Source of the DNA: Methanomassiliicoccaceae archaeon
Lineage (GTDB): Archaea; Thermoplasmatota; Thermoplasmata; Methanomassiliicoccales; Methanomethylophilaceae
NCBI GenBank assembly: GCA_031254685.1
Contig: JAIRTZ010000122.1
Location: 1-11,298 of the forward strand
DNA length: 11,298 nt
Direction of reading: 5' to 3'
The notes under the pieces were generated by a model. The model was not told the DNA's origin, did not search any database, and was given only the letters and a program-made list of their open reading frames with translations. The translations under genes were made by a program, and so were the position numbers. Below, piece after piece: positions 6,674 to 11,298 of the stretch. Position 1 is the first letter of the stretch. Each line of letters opens with the position of its first letter.

Positions 6674-7111
6674 TCACAGCGCCACGTACTTTCCGTCCGG
6701 GGATTCGATGATAAGCTCTCCGTCGATCATCATCCTTATCATCTTCTCTCCCTTGCCGGGAAATAATTCGTTGATATCGTCCTCGTTGAAGCTTCCCCTC
6801 ATCTTGGTAAGTCCGTAAGCAAGCACCCTGTACTTGTTCCGCGTATCGCCGGCGCGCTCGTACTGGTACATCAGCGACGACATGGGGTCGGGGTCCTTCA
6901 CTCTGGCCTCCGGCCCCAGGTATTTCGCCGAGTCCATGTTCTTGAACGTCTTCCTGACGACGTCTTGGGAAACATTGCTGTAAAGCACCTGCGATCCGAC
7001 GATACGGTGCGTTGCGCTGCAGTACGGGCACGATGACGTCTCGTCCTTCAGGTCGGCGATGCGCTTACGGTCGCACGACGGGCAGACGACGATGCCGAAC
7101 ATGTCACTCAT
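6674..7111 (-). CDS. Zinc-ribbon protein with predicted winged-helix C-terminus
   Basis: A 145-residue protein beginning MSDMFGIVVCPSC, with a four-cysteine zinc ribbon (Cys10, 13, 28, 31). A mixed helical region follows, and near residues 90-145 (YRVLAYGLTKMRGSFNEDDINELFP...MIRMMIDGELIIESPDGKYVAL) a fold like a winged helix with a final strand-turn-strand wing. It resembles small archaeal zinc-ribbon proteins of the DUF1922/DUF5817 kind, which begin M(F/Y)xVVxC; no function is established. The start overlaps the decarboxylase stop by 8 bp (ATGAGTGA), so the two are translationally coupled. A second ATG at 7102, giving MFGIVVCPSC, is an equally good start and would remove the overlap. A nucleic-acid-binding role is plausible but inferred. 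Confidence 0.7.
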   Translation of the reverse strand: MSDMFGIVVCPSCDRKRIADLKDETSSCPYCSATHRIVGSQVLYSNVSQDVVRKTFKNMDSAKYLGPEARVKDPDPMSSLMYQYERAGDTRNKYRVLAYGLTKMRGSFNEDDINELFPGKGEKMIRMMIDGELIIESPDGKYVAL

Positions 7112-7643
7112 ATCCCGTGAACACCAAAGCGGCGACGCACGCCCCGTAATTCTCTTTCGGTACCGTCATCGATGCGGTGACATATTTTATTGTGTTCAAC
7201 TGAACGTTACGGCATTCCGCTATCTCGTTCATCTTCCGTTCCAGCGCCTCTATGAGCGAGGCCCCGGAGTTCCGCACATGCCCTTCCGCCACATATCCGC
7301 CCTTCCCGTCCTTCCGGAACGCGTAGGCGATCCCGGCGGAGATCGTCTCATTCTCCGTTCCGCGTATCTCGGAGAGGACGCAGTGCGTCACGGCGCCCAT
7401 CGGGATCTCGGAAAAATCGACCTCTTTCGCGCCTATCGGTATCACTGACGAGACGGCGACGAGGTTCTGCTCGCCTATCCTCATTTTGATCAGGGCTTTA
7501 TCGAACGCGTTGAGATCGGACACCGCGCTGGATGCCGACGCGGCCGCGGTGAAGAACTCTGCGGGCACCAGATACATACAGTCGCCATCGCGGTCACGGA
7601 TATAACATTTGCTTTCGTCCGGGCCGAGCGGCCTCAATGACAT
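7104..7643 (-). CDS. pdaD: Pyruvoyl-dependent arginine decarboxylase
   Basis: Converts arginine to agmatine and CO2, the first step of archaeal polyamine synthesis and the source of agmatine for agmatidine in tRNA-Ile2. The enzyme has no PLP; it cuts itself between two serines to make a pyruvoyl group. Here the processing site is LVAVSSVIP (Ser65-Ser66), matching the family motif, in the expected place about a third of the way along. Downstream, MGAVTHCVLSEIRGTENETISAGIAYAF (82-109) matches the conserved C-x-M/L-S...ISAxI region of the alpha chain. Length is 179 residues against about 165 in well-known relatives, the extra lying at the N-terminus. ATG 7643 has a TGA one codon upstream, so it is the furthest possible start; it lacks a clear ribosome-binding site and overlaps the end of a 19-codon upstream ORF. 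Confidence 0.9.
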   Translation of the reverse strand: MSLRPLGPDESKCYIRDRDGDCMYLVPAEFFTAAASASSAVSDLNAFDKALIKMRIGEQNLVAVSSVIPIGAKEVDFSEIPMGAVTHCVLSEIRGTENETISAGIAYAFRKDGKGGYVAEGHVRNSGASLIEALERKMNEIAECRNVQLNTIKYVTASMTVPKENYGACVAALVFTGYE

Positions 7644-7709
7644 TCTTCAATCTGCGGCGGACCGCCGTGGCTCATATTCTGGAGCATGAGCATCTCTTTT
7701 TTTGAGAAC
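7634..7709 (-). promoter_or_regulatory. Structured leader of the arginine decarboxylase gene with a 19-codon uORF
   Basis: If transcription starts about 25 bp from the TATA-like centre of the palindrome (near 7709), the mRNA has a leader of about 66 nt, unlike the near-leaderless genes around it. It can form a TCTC/GAGA hairpin, a 6-bp stem GCTCAT/ATGAGC (7670-7675 with 7686-7691, 10-nt loop), and contains the perfect inverted repeat CGGCGG-A-CCGCCG (7655-7667). An ORF from ATG 7693 encodes MLMLQNMSHGGPPQIEECH and stops at 7634, overlapping the decarboxylase start by 10 bp (ATGTCATTGA). This suggests translational coupling or control; function is inferred. Confidence 0.35.
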
Positions 7710-7761
7710 ATATACAAAAAAACGCTAATAATATATAAATTATTATTGGTTTTTTGTATAT
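7710..7761. repeat. 52-bp near-perfect palindrome between PAC2 and pdaD
   Basis: Two arms share one axis at 7735.5. The outer arms ATATACAAAAAA (7710-7721) and TTTTTTGTATAT (7750-7761) are perfect inverse copies, and the inner arms TAATAAT (7726-7732) and ATTATTA (7739-7745) are too. In all, 22 of 26 base pairs match. On the minus strand it carries a T7 run (7716-7722), which could terminate PAC2 transcription, and a TTTATATATT core that could be the TATA box for the decarboxylase. It may combine terminator, promoter and a binding site for a dimeric regulator. Confidence 0.7.
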
Positions 7762-7802
7762 CTTTGGAAAATTATTAACGAATGAGGCATTCGATACCGT
7801 CC

Positions 7803-8537
7803 TCATCCGTAAAAGGAGTCCTTGTTGCCGCCCGCCGCCGAGTGCGATTCCATGCGCTTCTCCAGCTCCTCGGCCTCCTTGTACAACGGCTCCGTATCGA
7901 TCTTGAGCTCAGGGAGCATCCTCGCCAGCGGTTCCATAAGTTTTGCGGCGCTTCGCGGATCGGGCATGTCCGCCCTCGCGGGCACGAGTACCGCGAGGAC
8001 GTCCATGTTCCTCATCACGCCTTCGTACAGCATCACGCCGGATGTTCCCCGGACAATGCTGTCCTCCAGCTTCTCTACGGAATACTTATCCATGATGTCG
8101 TTGGCGGCCTGTGTGGACCCGACCCCGAATATCCCCTTCTCGGGATCGAAGAAAGGTACGCCCTCCAGGCATATCACCGTCCTCACGTTATTTTCCTTGA
8201 ACCACTCCAAGAGGGCGACGGCCAGCGGATGATGCTGCTCTATCTTGGGCATGAACTCCGACGTGACAACGATGACGCTGTCGCATCTCACTCCGGTATC
8301 GTCGCAGTTGCGCCCGCCCGCATAGAATCTTATCGGCGGCAGCGGGACGCCGTTCTGAACTACCGCGTACGGAGGGAAATCAGGGGACGCTATGCCGGCG
8401 ATGACCTCGAGTTCAAGCGATCTCGCCAAAAAGTTAGCGGCGATGCTCCCCGCGAGCCCGATGCTCGGGAAACCGACTATCGCGATCGGATCATCCCACT
8501 TTACGTCCCTGTACCTGTGCACGGCGAATCTGGTCAT
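7803..8537 (-). CDS. PAC2-family protein, proteasome assembly chaperone homologue
   Basis: A 244-residue protein of the PAC2 family, whose archaeal members bind the 20S proteasome as assembly factors or activators. The N-terminal signature IVGFPSIGLAGSIAANFL (about 20-37) matches the family's G-x-P-x-x-G-L-x-G-x-x-A motif. ASPDFPPYAVVQNGVPLPPIRFY (50-72) and the VIVVTSEFMP strand also fit. A predicted helical coil near the C-terminus (LYKEAEELEKRMESH) leads to a flexible tail ending in Phe-Tyr-Gly. That is a hydrophobic-Tyr-any (HbYX) motif, the tail by which PAN and other activators dock into proteasome alpha-ring pockets. The ATG at 8537 lies near an AT-rich box shared with the divergent M16 peptidase gene. 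The 20S subunits are not in this window. Confidence 0.88.
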   Translation of the reverse strand: MTRFAVHRYRDVKWDDPIAIVGFPSIGLAGSIAANFLARSLELEVIAGIASPDFPPYAVVQNGVPLPPIRFYAGGRNCDDTGVRCDSVIVVTSEFMPKIEQHHPLAVALLEWFKENNVRTVICLEGVPFFDPEKGIFGVGSTQAANDIMDKYSVEKLEDSIVRGTSGVMLYEGVMRNMDVLAVLVPARADMPDPRSAAKLMEPLARMLPELKIDTEPLYKEAEELEKRMESHSAAGGNKDSFYG

Positions 8538-8561
8538 ACATTCAGGGTATATGCAACAATT

Positions 8562-8573
8562 ACTTTTAATTAA
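8562..8573. promoter_or_regulatory. Shared AT box between PAC2 and M16 peptidase genes
   Basis: The 53-bp divergent spacer contains one AT-rich element, ACTTTTAATTAA, centred near 8568. It is about 23 bp before the GTG at 8591 on the plus strand and about 30 bp before the ATG at 8537 on the minus strand. This fits TATA boxes for both genes with very short or no leaders. A GGTG lies just before the GTG start of the peptidase. Promoter function is inferred from position and composition. Confidence 0.45.
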
Positions 8574-8590
8574 TCGAACGTTACACCGGT

Positions 8591-9856
8591 GTGAACAAAG
8601 TCTCGTTGGAATTTACAGGCGCGGGGATACCCGTCGTTACGGAAAGGACTGAAGCGATAAGCACGGGATTCCTCGTCGCCGTGGGAACGGGGTCGAGGGA
8701 CGAGTCCAAGAGGATAGGCGGGATCTCGCATCTTCTGGAGCACGTATTATTCAGAGGAACGAAGAACCGCACGTCATTGCAGATCGCGAAAGAAATGGAG
8801 AGCGCGGGCGGGGAGATGAACGCGTTCACGTCAAAGGAGGTGACCGCGTACTACGGGATAACGCTGAAGGATACGGCGAAGGTCGCGAAGGACCTTGTCG
8901 CGGACATCTGCGTCAGCCCGCTGATATCCGAGAAGGACGTCGAGATGGAGAAGAAGATCGTCCTGCAGGAGATCAGCATGTGGGAGAACGACCCCGAATC
9001 GTACATTCATAAACTGTTTGCGGAAACATTATGGAAGGGTCACGAACTTTCGAACGGCGAGGCCGGGGAAGCGGATATCGTCTCGGCGCTGCGTTCCGCG
9101 GACCTGAGGGAATATTTTGACGAACGTTACAGGAATCCGAACCTCGCGGTGATAGCATGCGGCTCGGTCACACCGAAGGATGTGATGAGATGGGCCGAGA
9201 AGAATTTCGATCCGGCAAGCGCCGGAATGAAGGTGATGAGAAAACCTCCCGAAAGGACGGGATCGGCGTACAGGTTCTATCCTCGGAAAGGTGATCACAC
9301 GTACACGGGAATGGGATTCCACGCGTACCCGGCGGACCATCCGGACAGGTCGGCGCTGAGGATGCTCACGGCGATACTCGGCGCCGGCATGAGCTCCAGG
9401 CTCTTCCAGAGGATAAGGGAGGAGCAGGCGTTAGTGTACTCTGTGTTCACAACGATAGACCAGAATTCGGACGCCGGCTCGATGGTCACGTACATGTCGT
9501 CCACCGAGGAGAACGTTATGACGGCGATAAACAGCGCCGCGGACGTTCTCCGCGAGATACGCGGCGAGGGATTGGTGAAAGGGGAACTCGACAGGGCTAG
9601 GAATCTGCTGAAGGGCGCCACCGTCAGACGGATGGAGTCCACCCGCAGCAGGCTTCACAGGATGGCGATGTCGTTCATGGTCACCGGGAAGGCGGTGCCG
9701 TTCACCGACGATCTTGACGAACTGGACAACGTCACCGAGGAGGACGTGATGCGCGTGGCGCGTGACGTCATCGACGCGAAGAAGCTTAACATAGCGGTGT
9801 ACGGAAAGAGGACAAAGGAGATGTCGGGCCTGACGATAGATCAGGTAGACCTCTGA
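8591..9856 (+). CDS. M16-family zinc peptidase (insulinase/processing-peptidase type)
   Basis: A 421-residue metalloprotease of the M16B type (processing peptidase-like), which degrades or trims short peptides and unfolded proteins. The inverted zinc motif HLLEH (His47, Glu50 as base, His51) is intact. The third ligand, Glu127 in VLQEI, is exactly 76 residues after His51, as in active members. The region GTKNRTSLQIAKEMESAGGEMNAFTSKE is strongly conserved, and the second domain carries GAGMSSRLFQRIREEQALVYSV (about 257-278), the substrate-positioning motif. Length is normal for a single-chain member, which functions as a dimer. No signal peptide is seen, so it is probably cytoplasmic. The start is GTG; its stop overlaps the converging hydrogenase protease gene by 16 bp. 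Confidence 0.92.
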   Translation: MNKVSLEFTGAGIPVVTERTEAISTGFLVAVGTGSRDESKRIGGISHLLEHVLFRGTKNRTSLQIAKEMESAGGEMNAFTSKEVTAYYGITLKDTAKVAKDLVADICVSPLISEKDVEMEKKIVLQEISMWENDPESYIHKLFAETLWKGHELSNGEAGEADIVSALRSADLREYFDERYRNPNLAVIACGSVTPKDVMRWAEKNFDPASAGMKVMRKPPERTGSAYRFYPRKGDHTYTGMGFHAYPADHPDRSALRMLTAILGAGMSSRLFQRIREEQALVYSVFTTIDQNSDAGSMVTYMSSTEENVMTAINSAADVLREIRGEGLVKGELDRARNLLKGATVRRMESTRSRLHRMAMSFMVTGKAVPFTDDLDELDNVTEEDVMRVARDVIDAKKLNIAVYGKRTKEMSGLTIDQVDL

Positions 9857-10335
9857 AGTTCGTCAATAAGCTTCATAACGGTATCCACGGCCTCCGGCAG
9901 GGCGGCCTCGACCTCGGGGGTCATCGTCTCGCCGACGGTCATGATGTCCGAGACCTCAACGGCAACGAAACGTATCGTATCGGGCATACCCTCGGGATCA
10001 TACTGGCGGCCGATACGGATGGCCGTCGCAAGGTTCATCTCGTGAGCCGACGCGTTCACGACCGTAGGCTCGAAATCCTCGGGATCGAAAATTATTATCG
10101 TTCCCGGGTCGACCGCGTTCGTCTTTATCGCGTCAACGATGACCGCGTTCCTGTACCCCATGATCAGCGGGATGATATCCAATCCCCCGATGGCCTCCTG
10201 CATCGTGTCGACGTTCGGTAACGCCATGGACCCAACGATCTCGGCGACCCTCAGACCGATCGCGTCATCCGTCATGATCGGGCTTCCCAATCCTATCACG
10301 ACCACGTTCTCAGACAATCTGCCGACAGGTTCCAT
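9841..10335 (-). CDS. Hydrogenase maturation protease
   Basis: A 164-residue endopeptidase of the HybD/HycI/FrhD family, which removes the C-terminal peptide of a [NiFe]-hydrogenase large subunit after nickel insertion. The N-terminal motif VIGLGSPIMTDDAIG (about 13-27) matches the family's GxGNxxxxDDGxG. The likely nickel-sensing ligands are present: Asp24 (second acidic residue of the DD pair), Asp68 in IVDAI, and His98 in SAHEMN, corresponding to Glu16, Asp62 and His93 of E. coli HybD. The length is normal. No hydrogenase subunit is visible nearby, so its client is unknown; in Methanomassiliicoccales-type methanogens the MvhA-type large subunit would be the obvious candidate. ATG 10335 is preceded by GGGTGA at 8 bp and a TATA box. 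Confidence 0.88.
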   Translation of the reverse strand: MEPVGRLSENVVVIGLGSPIMTDDAIGLRVAEIVGSMALPNVDTMQEAIGGLDIIPLIMGYRNAVIVDAIKTNAVDPGTIIIFDPEDFEPTVVNASAHEMNLATAIRIGRQYDPEGMPDTIRFVAVEVSDIMTVGETMTPEVEAALPEAVDTVMKLIDELQRST

Positions 10336-10336
10336 A

Positions 10337-10368
10337 TGCGGACGTCACCCGCATTGCGCATTATATAC
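10337..10368 (-). promoter_or_regulatory. Promoter and start region of the hydrogenase maturation protease
   Basis: Reading on the minus strand, a good TATA box, GTATATAATG (10361-10369), lies about 29 bp before the ATG at 10335, giving a very short leader. The ribosome-binding site GGGTGA lies in the loop of a small inverted repeat, TGCGG/CCGCA (10337-10341 with 10349-10353, 7-nt loop). If the transcript begins upstream of this, the hairpin would present or hide the site. Positions are observed; function is inferred. Confidence 0.5.
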
Positions 10369-10476
10369 GTTCCGTGCGTGCCTGCTGACTCGGGCATACA
10401 TTTTCAATTCCACGACCTGCAGAGGTCACGACTCAAGCGAATAAGCAACGTCATTCATTTTGTTAAACTATTATTT

Positions 10477-10600
10477 AAGTTTTATCTTTATTTTTTATCT
10501 TTTTTATCTTTTTTATCTTTTTATTATCTTTTCATCTTTTTTCATCGTTGTTTTATCTTTAATTTCATCTTTTTCATCTTTATTTTTATATTTTTCATTC
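10477..10600. repeat. Phased T-tract array, probably intrinsically bent DNA
   Basis: A T-rich tract built from T3-T6 runs each followed by ATC. The ten ATC units start at 10484, 10497, 10506, 10515, 10526, 10534, 10544, 10555, 10567 and 10576, a mean spacing of 10.2 bp. That is one DNA helical turn, the arrangement that gives strong intrinsic curvature. It sits in the 393-bp divergent spacer between the hydrogenase protease and the ModE-like regulator, with no coding potential beyond low-complexity translation. It may have arisen by slippage of a TTTTTTATC unit. Confidence 0.75.
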
Positions 10601-10700
10601 TACGTATTATTTCAGGATTTTCCCTGCCATTGAGATCCTTTCAGAATTCAATGAACATCAGAGTCGGTGGAAAATGATGAGATACAGTGACCTTGCGCAG

Positions 10701-10728
10701 ATTAATACGTAACAGGCGATGACGTAAC
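10701..10728 (+). promoter_or_regulatory. Promoter region of the ModE/LysR-like regulator
   Basis: A TATA-like ATTAATAC (10701-10708) lies about 25 bp before the GTG at 10729. The sequence GGCGATGA (10715-10722) could pair with the 16S rRNA tail. Two direct copies of ACGTAAC (10707-10713 and 10722-10728) lie 15 bp apart across the start region and could be a binding site for the regulator itself. All roles are inferred. Confidence 0.4.
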
Positions 10729-11298
10729 GTGATCGAGATATCCGCAGCGGCCGCATCACGCGGGAGAACGATAACGAAGAGGCAGCTGGAGGTACTGAAC
10801 GCGGTGCACGAGGCCGGCAGTATAAATGCGGCCGCCAGGATGCTCAATATATCCGCTCCCGTCGCGTACAGGCACATCAAAGAGATCGAGGCGACCGCGG
10901 GCGAACCTCTTCTGACGACGTCGCCAAGGGGCTCCGTCCTCACCGACGGGGGAAACAGGATCTTAAGGGCAATGAGGTCCGCGGAGACAAGACTGACCGG
11001 CGAAAGGAGATTCACCGTCGCCTGCTCCCCGGTGACCGAAGAACTGTTAATGTCCGTATTATCGTCAATGGGCGCGGACGCCGACCTTCTGATATCCGAT
11101 GACGGGGTGAACATGACGCTCTTACGGAAGGACGGTGCGGATGTTGTGATTCTCGACGATCCGGTGCACGTGTTCGATGACGATACGCTGCAATGGCAGG
11201 AGATCGGTCAGATGGGCATGGTGCATGTCGATAAAGGGACGTCATACATCAGGTACCGTTACGGGGCGCAGAGGATAGCGTTCAGGCATCTGGACTCG
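10729..11298 (+). CDS. ModE/LysR-like HTH transcriptional regulator, 3'-truncated
   Basis: The first 190 codons of a regulator that runs off the window with no stop. After a short N-terminus, residues about 15-75 form a winged helix-turn-helix like the N-terminal domain of ModE and LysR proteins: TKRQLEVLNAVHEAGSINAAARML, then NISAPVAYRHIKEIEATAGEPLL and LTDGG. From about residue 88 (FTVACSPVTEELLMSVLSSMGADADLLISDDG) an alternating strand/helix domain resembles a small-molecule-binding domain, ending here in YRYGAQRIAFRHLDS. Methanogen proteins of this type are often annotated as molybdate- or tungstate-related regulators, but the ligand cannot be read from sequence. GTG 10729 is the furthest start because a TGA lies three codons upstream in frame. 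It is divergent from the hydrogenase maturation protease. Confidence 0.75.
   Translation, partial: MIEISAAAASRGRTITKRQLEVLNAVHEAGSINAAARMLNISAPVAYRHIKEIEATAGEPLLTTSPRGSVLTDGGNRILRAMRSAETRLTGERRFTVACSPVTEELLMSVLSSMGADADLLISDDGVNMTLLRKDGADVVILDDPVHVFDDDTLQWQEIGQMGMVHVDKGTSYIRYRYGAQRIAFRHLDS

Noticed and set aside
7782..8573. Plus-strand 263-codon ORF opposite PAC2
   Set aside because: It is a complement-frame shadow of PAC2 with His/Arg-rich composition and no family signature.
10336..10677. Plus-strand ORF with a Phe/Leu/Ile-rich apparent membrane segment
   Set aside because: The hydrophobic run is just the translation of the phased T-tract array; no start site or homology supports it.
10674..10728. 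Possible C/D box small RNA (ATGATGA resembling a C box)
   Set aside because: No matching D box (CTGA) at a suitable distance and no terminal stem could be found.
10641..11114. Minus-strand ORF opposite the ModE-like regulator
   Set aside because: It is antisense to a frame with a clear helix-turn-helix domain and has no recognisable content.
1..11298. tRNA, rRNA, CRISPR array or insertion sequence
   Set aside because: No T-loop/anticodon pattern, no regularly spaced identical repeats, and no transposase or terminal inverted repeats with target duplications were seen on either strand by eye.

Overview
The window looks like archaeal DNA, most likely a Thermoplasmata-type methanogen of the Methanomassiliicoccales kind. 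I infer this from gene content and style; no rRNA or core methanogenesis gene is present to prove it. Archaeal markers are a pyruvoyl-dependent arginine decarboxylase, a PAC2-family proteasome-assembly protein, a PUA/PP-loop/ferredoxin fusion of the type found in methanogens, and a hydrogenase maturation protease. TATA-like boxes sit about 25 bp before start codons, which suggests leaderless transcripts, and codon use is rich in ATA (Ile) and AGG/AGA (Arg). The first 13 bases match the end of a standard Illumina adapter, so the window starts at an untrimmed contig end.

Layout. Positions 14-853 hold the 3' part of a GlcD-type FAD-linked oxidase. It converges on a site-2 (M50) membrane protease (858-1487, minus). 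That gene is divergent from the 634-residue zinc ribbon-PUA-PAPS/APS reductase-like-ferredoxin protein (1537-3441), which is followed closely by a seven-helix membrane protein (3464-4189). From about 4190 to 6650 lies an AT-richer accessory patch: an unrecognised 375-residue protein (4393-5520, minus), a truncated DUF1016/YhcG-type nuclease relic (5536-5991, minus), a gene-poor stretch, and a small winged-helix regulator (6320-6646) with repeated operator-like sites around its promoter.

Core genes resume on the minus strand. A zinc-ribbon protein (6674-7111) overlaps the end of pyruvoyl arginine decarboxylase (7104-7643). That gene has a structured leader containing a 19-codon upstream ORF, and upstream of it is a 52-bp palindrome (7710-7761). 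The PAC2 protein (7803-8537) ends in a proteasome-docking HbYX tail and is divergent from an M16 zinc peptidase (8591-9856). The peptidase overlaps tail-to-tail with a hydrogenase maturation protease (9841-10335, minus). A 393-bp divergent spacer with about ten helically phased T-tracts then leads to a ModE/LysR-like regulator (10729 onward) cut by the window end.

Functional themes are protein quality control and proteolysis (M50, PAC2, M16), sulfur or redox chemistry (the PP-loop/Fe-S protein and the FAD oxidase), agmatine synthesis, and hydrogenase maturation. Apart from the two overlapping or tightly spaced pairs (PP-loop protein/membrane protein; decarboxylase/zinc ribbon), the genes are mostly single units separated by divergent promoters.
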